A stretch of DNA of 64,000 bases from Bufo bufo. Lineage: Eukaryota; Chordata; Amphibia; Anura; Bufonidae. The stretch is taken from contig NC_053390.1 of NCBI RefSeq assembly GCF_905171765.1, positions 302,754,622 to 302,818,621 on the forward strand, given 5' to 3'. A program made the position numbers and the translations under genes. Below the pieces are notes generated by a model. It saw nothing but the letters and a program-made list of their open reading frames with translations. It made no database searches and had not been told where the DNA came from. Shown here piece after piece: positions 22,069-33,390 of this stretch (position 1 is its first letter; each line of letters begins with the position of its first letter).

Positions 22069-23245
22069 TACTGATGGATTACTGAGCAAATGCTGACCGA
22101 GTGAAGGCATCTGCTCCACAGACAGGATCCGTTTTTTGTGGGTTATTGTTGTGATGGATCAGAGGAAGGGCAAATTAATCAGTGACATCCACACAAACTT
22201 ACTGCTGTCGGGGGGCTCTACTTGTATAAGGGTTTAATAGAACAGGTTCTGTAGACATCTATGTGGAATCAGCTGACGATGGTGTAAAAGGAGTGCGCTT
22301 CTTCTTGACGCCAACATCGACCTGTAAGGCTGAGTTCATACTTGAGTTATTTGGTCAGTTTTGGCCCTGTGACTGCCTAAATAAGTGACGTGTGCAATGA
22401 TTATAAGAGCGACGCCTGTTATCTGCATGTCCTACTGACTCACAGTATTATTTCACTACCAAAGCAGACTCCCTATGCGTGTTACTGCAAGGCACAGAGT
22501 TCTACACCACTATAAAGTCTCTCTGCAGCCAGGAAATAGCCGTTTTTTTTTAATCACGATCGATACAAATTTATTTGCGGCCAAACTGAAAAATTTGGCG
22601 AACCGGCCGAATCGAATTTTTGAGAAATCTCTAATATCAAAACAAATTTACTATTAGCATGAAGTACAATGTGCCATGAGAAAACAATGTAAAATGTATA
22701 ATTAACCATGGTCAGAAAGATGAAAAAAGGCAGGGTCCTGAAGGGTTAATCATGCAACTTAGGAATCAGCAGTAAGAAATATCTGATGATTATGAATTAT
22801 CCTGTAGGGAGACACAAGAGGAAGAATTTGCCTGCAGTCATGAAAATATTCCCTGATGAGGTAGCTTCAATATTTATAAATCCAGATGGGTTAGAGCTTC
22901 CACTGCTATAATAGGCAATTTTTATTCTGTTACATCTGTATGATATGTGTCCTAAATTGTGTATGATCAGGTATTTGTGTGATGGCAACTTGGCACAATT
23001 TCAACAGTATAGCCTGTGGACAGTATTACTTGGGCTGCAGAGACACCTGTAATGTATTTATTTCAAATTATTGCACAATGTTGACAAGTCAATACTGGGT
23101 TAGATCTTCAGTGTACACCAAAGAGTGTAAAGTATGTAAAAATGCGAGATAGTAATAGGAACTAGAATGGAACTAGAGGCAATCCTGGATAAATTAATGG
23201 TCCAGAAAAGATAAAATATATCCTCCTTACATACAGATAAGAAGT
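22069..23245. other. Unassigned intergenic sequence
   Basis: The first ~250 bp probably continue the hAT-1 3' region interrupted by copies A and B. Around 22545-22640 there is a GGCGAACCGGCCGAATCG stretch resembling a DNA-transposon end. Nothing else could be supported. Confidence 0.4.
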
Positions 23246-23250
23246 GATTC

Positions 23251-23729
23251 TGTCACGGCCAGGCCCATGACCGTGACTTCTTACCGCATGCAGTTGCCGG
23301 CGGTTTTGCATGGGTCTTCAACCACGGGTGAGGGCCGCTTGTCTGTGGCCTCACTTGTGGTTGCCGCGGACAACCAGTGTTGGGGTTGAGCTACTGAGTT
23401 CACCTGCCATTTCCGTTAGTCTGTTTATGTTTCCCCTTTTTTCCCAACAGCTTGGCCGTTGAGACTCCTGCTCCTCCGTGACTAGGAGGAGTGGGTTGTC
23501 TTACTCAGCTCCTAGCTTAGGGCCATCTTGAGGGCTAGCAGGGACTTCTAGGTTCCAGAGCATGAGCCCTCCTACCATCAAGGTTGGCTCATGTAGCTAG
23601 GAGCCAGGGTCAGGTTAGGGATGCGTTTAGGAGGTGACCAGCTCCCTAATCCTGTCTTCTTGGGTCAAGCAGCCATACCATCACCTAGCTACACACGGCT
23701 GAGGATCTCCCCCATCCTCAGCCGTGACA
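23251..23729 (+). repeat. Solo LTR (479 bp) with GATTC duplication
   Basis: Starts TGTCACGGCCAGG, ends CAGCCGTGACA, and is flanked by the 5-bp duplication GATTC (23246-23250 and 23730-23734). Length, termini and a 5-bp target fit a Gypsy or retroviral solo LTR. It is unrelated to the other LTRs here apart from its terminal bases. Confidence 0.9.
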
Positions 23730-23734
23730 GATTC

Positions 23735-24270
23735 ACATGAAGCCTGATCCTCTTACTATCTTAACCTTCTTGAGCTTACAGATATCTTGTGGATGATAAG
23801 GAACCATCTAAGAATGATAAAGAATCAAGCAGTGAAATCACATACAGTTTCCTATCTGTTTGTGTGGACAACCAAGGAGATATAAAATCTATGAACATAT
23901 TTCAGAAGTCCAGAAGTGCCTCTCGGTAAAGGGAAACACATTTGTGACCTAGTTCTTTATGCCTAAAGGGGTATTTTGAGTTTATAAAAGAATAAGCCTG
24001 CCCCCCTTCCCTAACATGGTAAAATGGTAATAAACATGTTCATACCCTTTCAGCAGTATAAAGAATCTGCTGCTGGTATCTGTATCCCCATCATGTCCCA
24101 CATGTTTACATGGCAGGTGGGAGTTGTAGGGCATGGCATTACTCTATGCAGTGATCAGGGATCACACTCTACTGTTTTCTCACTAACCCTTAAAGATGTG
24201 CAAAGGCCAGTAAAGGCCACACATGCAAGTGTCCTACTGCTAAAATGACCTGTTTCTATATGGCATGACA
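23735..24270. other. Unassigned intergenic sequence
   Basis: No gene, RNA or repeat structure recognised. Confidence 0.4.
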
Positions 24271-24278
24271 CTAGTGAC

Positions 24279-24883
24279 TAGTGATGAGCGGCAGGGGTCA
24301 TATTCGAATTCGCGATATTTCGCGAATATTTCGTAGAATATTTGCAAATTCGAATATTCGTTATATTCTACGATTTTTTTTACTCCAAAAAATCGGCAAG
24401 GTAATGATCGTGTAATATGCAAATTTTCGTATTCGAATTTTCGAATTTTTATTGCGAATTTTTCAACTTTTAGACAAAGAATATTATAGCACTATATTAG
24501 CTAAATTGCTCTATATTCGTTTTTATTTTCGAATATTCGCTATATTGCTATAACTTTGTTTTTTCGAATAGTCGTAATATTCTAAAACAAGAATATATAG
24601 CGAATATTAAAAAAAAAAAGAATATAGAGCAAAATTCGCAAACAACACTACTCCTAAAGTCAAGTATATTGCAGCCTTCTTATTGGCCCACAAGCTAGAA
24701 GCAGGGAGGGATCATGTGTACTGATTAAAAAAAAAAAAAAATCGAATATAAAAAAAAAAGAAAAGAAAAATCGAATATTCGAAATTACGAATATATATCA
24801 CTATATTCGAAATATTCGCGAATTTTCGAAGTACCTATATTCGCGATAAAAATTCAAAATTTGAATATTCGTGATCAACACTA
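24279..24883. mobile_element. Non-autonomous hAT copy C (short derivative)
   Basis: Starts TAGTGATGAGCGGCAGGGG, ends GTGATCAACACTA, with the 8-bp duplication CTAGTGAC (24271-24278 and 24884-24891). At 605 bp it is a deletion derivative of copies A/B. Almost the whole element consists of CGAATATTCG-type motifs and A/T runs. Confidence 0.92.
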
Positions 24884-25066
24884 CTAGTGACATTTCATTT
24901 ACTGCTGAGTAACTAGTTGTTTCGTCACTATAGGATAGGTATATGGAACAAAACTAGACCAGGAGCTAAATATTATGTCACTGGTTTTGTGACACATGGC
25001 TGCATCCAAAAATGACAGCACTTTTATAAAAAAAAATCGCAAAACTTTATGTTGTGTCCAAGTTAA

Positions 25067-25483
25067 AGGGGTTGTCTGAGTTATACAAAAATTTGGGCAA
25101 CCCTTGTAAATGGCCTTAAATAATAAATGTATGGTTACTCACCAGTTTTTTTTCCCTTGTTTCTGCAAGTGCTGCGCTCCGGTCCTCCAGCTGCTGACAT
25201 CATTTTATTGGCTGCATTGTTGATGTTCCATGCACAAGCCACCGCTACATCCTATCAATGGCTTCAGCCATGCACGGGATGTCTCTGCTGGGGCCATTTT
25301 GGCTGTAGCAGTGACCTGTGTGCAGAGTATGTCACTGCTACAGTCAGAAAAACAAAGAGCATTGAGGACTGGAGCACGTCTCAGGAAGTAGAAGAGGACG
25401 AAACGGGTGAGAAAACGTTCTTTTGTTATTTTAGGCAGTTTCCAGGAGTTGCCTGAGTTTTTATATAAATCCGACAATCCCTT
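25067..25483. mobile_element. TTAA-type MITE upstream of the olfactory receptor
   Basis: Ends AGGGGTTGTCTGAGTTAT and ACAATCCCTT, flanked by TTAA at 25063-25066 and 25484-25487. TTAA targets fit piggyBac or Kolobok transposons; the ends alone do not decide which. Open frames inside it are not conserved proteins I recognise. It lies about 370 bp upstream of the receptor gene. Confidence 0.72.
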
Positions 25484-25854
25484 TTAAGCTTATTGTCACC
25501 ACAAAAAGTTGAACTTTCTGCAATGTTACAGGTAATGTGGCAGTGGCCTAATAATGCAGATCTGGAAAGTGCCATAATCTTAAAATTAAAAGATTACACT
25601 TGGCTGCAGTGGATGGAGGCAACTATAGATATTTTTGACTATACTACAGGAGTAGTATAAAACCATATTCCCTCAAGAAGTCTATGAAAAGCATTATTAG
25701 AGACACATATAGTAATTGTTTATAATCTACTTAAACTCCTAAATCTTTTCTATTTGTCTCATGTTGTAATGTAGTCCCTTCATAGAGTTCTCGTGAAACA
25801 CCACCTACATAGACCTACAGTACACTGCGATCTTGTAAGGGCTGCAGATTCTAA

Positions 25855-26790
25855 ATGGAAGATGGCAGAAACGGAACATTAGTGGAAGATTTTGTCCTGA
25901 AGGCTTTTCCTGGCAGCTTTAAATTTCATGTCATAATGTTCACTGTCCTGTTGTTTGTCTACGTTGTTACAGTGCTAGGAAATGTCTTCATAGCCATTTT
26001 AATTAGCAGTGATTATCGGCTTCATTCACCTATGTACTTTTTTTTAGTCTGCTTTTCTATAGTGGAAACAATTTTAAGTTCTTCTGTGGTTCCTAAGCTA
26101 TTAGTAATCTTTGTGACAGAGGAGATGGGCATTTCTAAGGTTGGGTGCTTTGCTCAGTCCTATTTATATTATTTTATATGCACTTCAGATTTACTCCTAT
26201 TAACTGTTATGTCCATTGATCGATGCATCGCCATCTGCTTTCCTCTTAGATACTTCTCCATTATGGCAAATCACATGTACATCAGTTTGATAGTCGGTTG
26301 CTTCATTACTCCATTTATTTGTCTTTTGTACCCTACAATGGTCATAGTTAGCGTGCCATTTTGTGGCAATGTGTTGGATCATTTCTTTTGTGAGACTGGT
26401 GCTATGTTAAAGTTGATATGTGTAGACACTAGCTTATTAAAGCTAAATACAATTCTTACCTCAGTTTTTATACTGATAGGGTGTTTAACTATTACTACCG
26501 TATCATATATAATAATAGTGGCTACCGTTATCAGAATACCAACAGATACAGGACGGCAGAAAACTTTCTCTACATGTCTATCTCACCTTACTATGTTATC
26601 ACTGGTTTTTGGAAGTGAGATATTCATAATAATAAGACCGCCAAAGGAATATTCAGTGGAAACTGATAAGGTGGTCCATCTTGTCAGTACTGTCATGGCT
26701 CCTTTACTGAATCCTTTTGTTTACACATTAAGAAATCAGAAGGTGAAGGAGTGTATACAGGATGCTGTGAAACGGGCAAGAATCCTTTAA
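25855..26790 (+). CDS. Olfactory receptor (intact, 311 aa)
   Basis: Single-exon, intact odorant receptor: a seven-transmembrane G-protein-coupled receptor that would couple odorant binding to G-olf in the olfactory cilium membrane. Visible marks: an N-glycosylation site NGT at residues 6-8; the TM1 GN pair at 42-43; LHSPMYFF at 56-63; a cysteine at 98 for the conserved disulfide, with candidate partners at 170-189; MSIDRCIAIC at 119-128, the DRY-type motif with Cys for Tyr; KTFSTCLSHL at 236-245; and PLLNPFVYTLRN at 283-294. Length is normal (about 310 aa). The ATG directly follows a stop codon in the leader, which supports this start. An AATAAA signal lies near 26799. No second receptor is in the window although these genes usually cluster. 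Probably class II; I cannot name the subfamily. Confidence 0.96.
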   Translation: MEDGRNGTLVEDFVLKAFPGSFKFHVIMFTVLLFVYVVTVLGNVFIAILISSDYRLHSPMYFFLVCFSIVETILSSSVVPKLLVIFVTEEMGISKVGCFAQSYLYYFICTSDLLLLTVMSIDRCIAICFPLRYFSIMANHMYISLIVGCFITPFICLLYPTMVIVSVPFCGNVLDHFFCETGAMLKLICVDTSLLKLNTILTSVFILIGCLTITTVSYIIIVATVIRIPTDTGRQKTFSTCLSHLTMLSLVFGSEIFIIIRPPKEYSVETDKVVHLVSTVMAPLLNPFVYTLRNQKVKECIQDAVKRARIL

Positions 26791-26819
26791 AAAAAAAAAT
26801 AAATATGTAGTCACATTAA

Positions 26820-27230
26820 AAGAGTTTTTACAAGACTTTTTTTATTTATTGATGACATATCCTTTGGGTAGGTCATTAGTATCTGATCGGTGGGGGTCCA
26901 ACACCTGGGACCCTCACTAATCAGCAGTTTTGAGAAGGCAGCGGTGCTCCTGTTTGCTTGTAGGTTACCAAGCACAGTGCCATGCATAGTATAGCATTTG
27001 TGCTTGGTATTGAAGCTTAGCCCTATTCACTTGAATGGGGTTGAGCTGCTCCCAGGCCAAATGAACGTGAGGTCACTGGCCTTGGAACAGCTGTGTGAAG
27101 GCTGCGGCACTCACAGGACCACAGGTGCCTTCTCAAACCACTGATCGATGGGGGTCCTGGTGTCGGACCTCCACTGATCAGGTACTGATGACCTATCCTG
27201 AGGACAGCATTAAAATCTCGGAAAACCCCT
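26820..27230. mobile_element. TTAA-type MITE downstream of the olfactory receptor
   Basis: Flanked by TTAA (26816-26819 and 27231-27234). Sub-terminal blocks GATGACATATCC and GATGACCTATCC face each other in opposite orientation, and CTGATCGGTGGGGGTCC recurs inverted. It is a fold-back, non-coding element, probably piggyBac- or Kolobok-related, starting 30 bp after the receptor stop codon. Confidence 0.75.
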
Positions 27231-27449
27231 TTAATTATGGCAGAGCTTTGTACAAAAAGCATGAGTGATGGCTTAGCTGTTCAAATACATTACAGGGGTT
27301 AGCCCCTTTCTGGTTACTGTTCACCAATATGTTTGTAAGATGATAATATGGAAGTTACTAATATAGCCTTAATTGAAATTCTGTCCCATTTTCTATATTT
27401 CATGAGGTACATTAGCAAGTTGATTGTGCTGTCTTGAAAGAGGTTTTGT

Positions 27450-28226
27450 GTAACACCCCAAAGTGGTGTTACCACTTCTGCACCTTGCTTCTATCTTTTA
27501 TGGTCTAACCTGTATGTCACCTATATATTTAATTCCAGGTCCCTCAACACTGTGCATTTATATCAATGTTATGTAACTGTTCATGTAATGCGCCTGGCTC
27601 ACCAGCAGGTGGCAGCAAACATGGCAGAGCTGTACTTAGGTAGAATGGAGCTCTCCATCCCATTCTAACCCCCCTCTGGAGAGAAGTTGGCTAGCCCTAC
27701 TTCCTGCAGGAAGGGTGGGGACCAGTAAGAGTCAGTTTAGTTTACCCCCTGCAAGGGAAGGGTGTGCAGGGGCATGTCTCTGCTGGATGTGCTCACGCCA
27801 GCCAGAACATCTTAAGCTCCGCTGGCCAGGGAGGCTGAAACATAGAAGCCTCAAGAGCCAGGAGATTAGTTCATTGGCTGAAACCTAAGTCTGACTACAG
27901 AGAGAAGTGCAGCATAAAGAAGAATCAAAGTTACCAGGTCAGCTCGTCAGTACAGCAGAGTGAGAGAGAGATATAGCAGAGTTGAGTTCGCCTGCCAGTT
28001 TAATGCTAAAGCCTGCTGGAACCAAGACAAAGCCTGTAAGCTGTTGGAAGAAACGTTTATTTAAAGTAAAGCTGCTGTTGAACTTCATCTCAAGGTCTGG
28101 ACTCAAGTTATTCTTTTATCCCTTAATTATTCCCCCTATTTATTGCTGCGGCACCAAAGTCTGGGGTCCAGCAGTGTCCAGGTAGGAGCACCGTGACACT
28201 TAAAGAGACATTTAGGCCGCACTACA
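27450..28226 (+). repeat. Probable solo LTR
   Basis: Starts TGTAACACCCC and probably ends GCACTACA (28226), or GTGACA near 28198. Length, a TATA-poor GC-rich middle and the terminal bases fit a Gypsy-type solo LTR. I could not find a matching target duplication for either end, so the boundaries are provisional. Confidence 0.5.
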
Positions 28227-28377
28227 CCACTCTGCTTTTTCTACACCTGGGAAGCGATATAGAGGCCCTTAAGAGGGGAGGCACCCGTTGCACTTGTCCA
28301 TATAATGGCTGCTGATGGAGGGTCATAACTGCCACTTACGTGAATGCACAGCAACAATCCTTTTCCTTCTTTTATAG

Positions 28378-28475
28378 GTTTCTCAACAAGGCCAGCCATT
28401 AGATCTTCCTCCAATCAAGATATTCCAGCTTCTTCCATGAGGACTTCAGCCTGTACCACTTCCATTTGTGCCCAG
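28378..28475 (+). other. Possible 98-bp exon next to a MITE
   Basis: A pyrimidine-rich tract and AG (to 28377) precede, and GTAAGG (28476-28481) follows, a 98-bp stretch open in one frame. The donor site is made partly of the target duplication and first base of the MITE at 28480. No protein family is recognised. It could be chance or an exon of a gene whose other parts lie elsewhere. Confidence 0.25.
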
Positions 28476-28479
28476 GTAA

Positions 28480-29078
28480 GGCCTCTTTCACACTTGCGTT
28501 GTCCGGATCCGTCGTGTAATCCATTTGCCGGAGGTGCCCGCCGGATCCGTAACACCGCAAGTGAACTGAAAGCATTTGAAGACTGATCTGTCTTCAAAAT
28601 GCGTTCAGTGTTACTATGGCAGCCAGGACGCTATTAAAGTCCTGGTTGCCATAGTAGTAGTGGGGAGAGGGGAAGCAGTATACTTACCGTCCGTGCGGGT
28701 CCCGGGGCGCTCCAGAATGACGTCAGATTGCCCCATGCGCATGGATGACGTGATCCATGCGATCACGTCATCCATGCGCGTGGGGCGCCCTGACGTCACT
28801 CTGAAGCGCCCCGGGAGCCGCGCGGACGGTAAGTATACTGCTCCCCTGCTCCCCACTACTACTATGGCAAACAGGACTTTAGCGTCATGGCAGCCATGGT
28901 AACCATTCAGAAAAAGCTAAACGTCGGATCCGGTAATGCGCCGAAACGACGTTTAGCTTAAGGCCGGATCCGGATTAATGCCTTTCAATGGGCATTAATT
29001 CCGGATCCAGCCTTGCGGCAAGTGTTCCGACGACGGAACTCTATGCTGGAACAGAACAACGCAAGTGTGAAAGAGCCC
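28480..29078. mobile_element. TAA-type fold-back MITE (~600 bp)
   Basis: Ends GGCCTCTTTCACACTTGCG and CGCAAGTGTGAAAGAGCCC with TAA on both sides (28477-28479, 29079-29081). Almost the entire element is an imperfect palindrome centred near 28758, including GATCACGTCAT arms. Target and ends fit PIF/Harbinger. The small frames on both strands mirror each other and are not genes. Confidence 0.85.
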
Positions 29079-29369
29079 TAAGAGAAAGACTTAATGTAAT
29101 ATATGCAAATGAAATAGTGACACCATGCCCCCCCTATTTGCATCTGAAAATATGGTTTGTTCATGGTGTCATAGACCCCAAACTTGGATATACCAGCAAT
29201 TGCCAATAAATAAATAAATGATTAACCACTCTTAAAGTATTTAGTAGACTTTATTAATGGAATATGATTGGCAACGATGCTGAATGTTACCTATTAATAA
29301 TAAGTAAACTAAACCAAATAAACATATAAACCATTGGCAATTAAATACTGAATAAATAATCACCAACCT

Positions 29370-30190
29370 GAGTGGCCGGGGCAATATTCGAATTCGTGAT
29401 ATTTTGCGAATATTTTGTAGAATATTCGTCATATATTCGCAAATTTGAGAATTCGAGATTATATTCTTGATTGCGAAAATCAGCAATGTATTATTCGCAT
29501 AATGCGTGCAAAATACTGATGTGGGTCACTTATGCTACATTTTTCAAGCTGGTATAAGTTTCCTGAGACTGGAGAAAATAGTTGGCATGGCAGAACATTA
29601 GAATAGCTTTATATGCAGATAGAGTGCTCCAATATATTTGCACTTGTGAATTTTTGGCAATTAATGATGTGCATATTTTTTCGCAAAACGTGCAACTTGT
29701 GACATCACAGCACTATGTTTGTAGCATATACAGTATGTATGGACAGCAGAACCGATCAGCTACACTATAGATCAATCTAACCTACACTGACTATCTCCCC
29801 CTAACTATCTGAATTATATATATAAGTTAACCGTTTAATGTAATACAACAAAGCACAGAGCACAGCAATGACACTGCTGTCTCTTTCATAACTGCAATAA
29901 ACTTTAGACAATAGCTGCTGGGGAGGTTCTTATACATTAAGGGGTAGGCAACTTTCCTATTGGTTGCTAGGGATGTTGCTAAGCTGTGACAAAGCCTTCT
30001 CATTGGCCCATAAGCTAAAAGAAGGGAGGGATGATCACCTGATGTGTACTGTGTTAAAAACAAAACAAAAAAAAAAGAATATTTGTCATTACGAATATAT
30101 AGTACTATATTCTAAATATTTGCAAGTTCTCGAAGTGCCGATATTCGCAACAAAAATTCATTATTATACGAATATTCGTGTTGAACACTA
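29370..30190. mobile_element. Non-autonomous hAT copy D, damaged left end
   Basis: The right end GTGTTGAACACTA (30190) and the internal blocks match copies A and B. The left end is shortened (GAGTGGCCGGGGCAATATT where the family has TAGTGATGAGCGGCAGGGG), so the 8-bp duplication cannot be verified; the right flank is TTGATGAC. Confidence 0.8.
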
Positions 30191-30499
30191 TTGATGACAA
30201 CTTCAGACTTTGCTGATAAACAATTTATAGAGAAAACCACTCTTATTATCATAAAATATTAAAATATGTTTGTTTTTTAAATCATTGTGCCAATTTGTTA
30301 ATGCCACCAGTCAACCATTTGAGAATACTATATTCTTAATAAATGGTTCACATAACCAATTTATTGGCCATTTTTCAGCTGACTATTGTTTTTTGAAAAT
30401 TGCTCTGTAACCCACTCTGTAAATAACTGTAACGAATCATAATCAATAAATTTGTGTTGCCAAATGGTTCTACCATTAAACTCATCTAGGAAACTTAAC

Positions 30500-31606
30500 T
30501 AAATTTTAATGTCATCCTTTAACGAATATGGTCAAAGGGGGAGTTTTTTTTCTTTAGTGGCAGCATACATCCTTCCCGAAAAAACTCTCCCCATTGGAAT
30601 AACTCTGGCAATAAAATTTTATGAGCCCAGAGCTTATTGTAAACGTTTTAGTGTGGTTTTCTTTGCCGTCAATAAGTTGTTTAATAAAATCCTAGAGGAA
30701 AAAGTTTTTTCTTACGGTATTTTAAAGAAAAAAATTTCAGTATCTATAGAAATACCTAAAAAAGTGATATTATTTGTGGGGTAAACTATCTTTTCTTCGG
30801 CTAGTGGAATTTGAAAGTGGTCAGATATGTTTTTGAAAGTCATAAGTCAATTGATGCATTAGTTGGTATCACACTTACTTATGAATAGAAAATCGTCCAA
30901 GTAGTGGATAACCTTTCCACCTGTTGAATGATTTTCCAGCATCTATTGCAAGAAGGTGGAGAATGCCTCAAAGTAAAAAACAGGATAAAGAAAATCCCGT
31001 AGGTAGTGCTTTGTTGTAGTAGTATTTTCCTTAAAAAAGAAAACCTAATGAGTTGTAACCCGTCGGGTTAATAAGTAATAACTTGAATGCAGATTTAATG
31101 TCCGTTTTTGTCAGTAGAGCATTATGTCCTGCTTTTTTAAGTAGAGATAATGCTTGGTCAAACGAAGCATAGTGCACTGTTGTAGAATTCTTGTCAATTA
31201 AATAATTTAAAGAATTGTCTTTTGGGTACGATAAATGATGAATGAGGCAATAAGTATTAGCCTCTTTCTTAGGGACTGAACCGAAGGGTGACAACATGAA
31301 ATTTTAGAAAGGAGGTTAATGAAAAGGACCAGCAGAAATACGTATCTTTATCTATTTTTTCCTGAACCACATTTTTGTTTACATTAACAGATTTAAAATT
31401 TTAACGAAAGTACAACCAGAACCAGATAAAGTAGGTACGTAAAAACCAATTGAGAACCCCTCAATTAATATTTGCGCCATCGTTTTGTTTGGGTACATTT
31501 TTAAATAATGTATGAGTCTTGGGATGTTCAGTGGGGTCACTTCCTTCCTGAGTTCTTTACCTTGTGAAAATTGCAAACTTTGCTTTTTAAAGCATTTTGT
31601 TGATGG
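30500..31606 (-). pseudogene. DIRS-type reverse transcriptase fragment
   Basis: Minus-strand coding remains of a DIRS retrotransposon, which uses a tyrosine recombinase instead of an integrase. Recognisable are TPLNIPRLIHYL (about 31530-31495), SPFGSVPKKEAN (about 31290-31257), the catalytic-region block TKTDIKSAFKLL (about 31115-31080), GYNSLGFLF, and YLDDF (about 30893), the reverse transcriptase metal-binding motif. Stops and frame changes split it into at least four pieces, so it is inactive. RNase H, methyltransferase and recombinase regions would lie further left and are not recognisable. Its gag part continues at 32197. Confidence 0.82.
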
Positions 31607-31610
31607 GTGG

Positions 31611-32192
31611 TGTGAGACAGTGACAGGTCTCACACAGGTTAGAGGCAAGGAAGGGCTGGATAGTGCGGTCCACACCACTATTCCACGACAGGGGAGACCA
31701 GCTGGAGGTACTCAGCCTGGCATAAAGCACCTCCCAGGGTATCAGCAAGGGGGGAGTGTGTTACCTGTGGACAGAGGCCTGGAGGCTCTGACTGTGTGGT
31801 CTCCGCTGGGCAAGGCTGAGGGACCACAAGGCTGGGAGATAGCCTGGAGTTGGGGGACAAAGCGACGCCTGGGAGGGACGCAGGGCCATAGTCAGGCGGA
31901 CTATTGAGCCCCAATCCCCCACAAGAGACACTGGATTGGAGACAATGGGCGTACTGTGCCCTGTACAGCCAGCTGTGGGACATTGGCTGTAAAAGCTGCA
32001 TGTGATCACAGGGTGTGAACGGTGACTTAGGTGAGTCAGGAATTTTGTGTTTAGTTAGAGCCTGGACGGGCGAGTGTTTATTGTTTTGTTTTTGCTGGTG
32101 TGGCACAATAAATACACTGTTTGGACCTGAAACCTGGTGTCCTGAAGCCGTATCTGTGAGAATGACCACCGGAGAAGAGCTAACCCCCCACA
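31611..32192 (+). repeat. Solo LTR (582 bp) inside the DIRS element
   Basis: Starts TGTGAGACAGTGACAGG and ends ACCCCCCACA, with the 4-bp duplication GTGG (31607-31610 and 32193-32196). An AATAAA signal lies near 32108. DIRS coding sequence continues on both sides. Frames on both strands inside this LTR are not genes. Confidence 0.85.
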
Positions 32193-32196
32193 GTGG

Positions 32197-33390
32197 TTAC
32201 CGATGCAAAAAGTACGTTCATGTCTATATTTACAATTTGTTTTCCATCTACATACTGACTCATTTAAGGCAAAGCAAATTCCTTTCTTGGGGTTTTGTTG
32301 ATGACAAAAAAGATTGGTCCTTTGGGGCAACATTAGGTTGATCCAAAGGCCAACATCCTTAAATCCCCAATTTAAATCCGGGTATACTGCTAGTTTGTGA
32401 CAAAAGAATTCATTATAGTTACACCATACAAATTTTTGTAAGCTTCAAGAATGCTGTCTAGGTGATGAAACAGTCCGCCACAAAGATTCGGATGTTTCTC
32501 ACCTAGTGCAGCCGAATAAATGCAAAATGCTTGAAGCTAATTTAAGAATGTTTTTTGTTGATTCTTTTTTCTCTCATCTTCCTCTTTTTTGTCTAGCTTT
32601 AATGTCTCTTTTGAAGATGGAAGAAGAGAAAAAATATCAATGAATTCTCTGTTCCAAATTATTTTTTTTGGTCTGATGTGACATATGGAATCCCAATGCA
32701 GAAATCTGGCATGTATTAGTTATTTTACAGATGTTTCTTTTACACCGCTGCCCAGTTCCAAAGATGGGAATAAACAATTAAACATCTGTCATTAGTAATA
32801 TGGGGGGGGGGGGGGGGGGTAATTAATTGTAGCAAAATATTTGTTGTCTTTTTGAAAGATGACTGATGACTGCCTGGGGAAGACCATACAGTATTTGCAT
32901 TCTTAATAGTTTCTTTATGAGACATAAAAGAAATACATTTTTTAAATAGCTGCACCTTTTCACCTGAAAAGGTGTCTGTATTAAAAGGATGCTTTATATT
33001 TCATGTGTTGACTGCTGTTCTCCCACAGTTAGCTGCATGAGCCTTCTTTGCTGTTGAAGTAGGTGGCAGTTGAGGAGTTGCTGACATCTTCCTCCCCATG
33101 TTTCTCGCACTGTGTGACACAGAATAATTATTATTCCTCTGTTTTACACTGTCTTGTGGTGGTGAGAAAGCTCTTCTTTCTTCCTGCTCCTTTTTGTGTG
33201 TGGGGATGGCTATGACTCATTGCTGCGACGGTGCACAGCGATGGTGTCTTTTCCTGTGTCCAGCACTGCGATCCTGCTGGAGGCTGATGCGCAGACTAGA
33301 TTAGCTGATTGAAGATCTGGATCCTCAGTGCTGCGCTCCTCTTGAAGACATCTCAGAAGCCATTCTCCTCCTCCATGAGTTTCAGCCTTT
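32197..33390 (-). pseudogene. DIRS-type gag-like remnant
   Basis: The best part lies at 32400-32197 on the minus strand: the DVGLWINLMLPQR stretch and a cysteine/histidine cluster ending CKYRHERTFC, both like the nucleocapsid-type end of DIRS ORF1. Further right, similarity fades; 33360-33210 may be the N-terminus. A run of about 18 G residues lies at 32802-32819. The frame is broken in several places. Confidence 0.6.

Noticed and set aside
28344..28902. Overlapping frames on both strands of 60-108 codons
   Set aside because: Mirror-image frames of a palindromic MITE.
31512..32169. Genes of 131 and 163 codons on opposite strands
   Set aside because: Both lie almost wholly inside a solo LTR with clear ends and a GTGG duplication.
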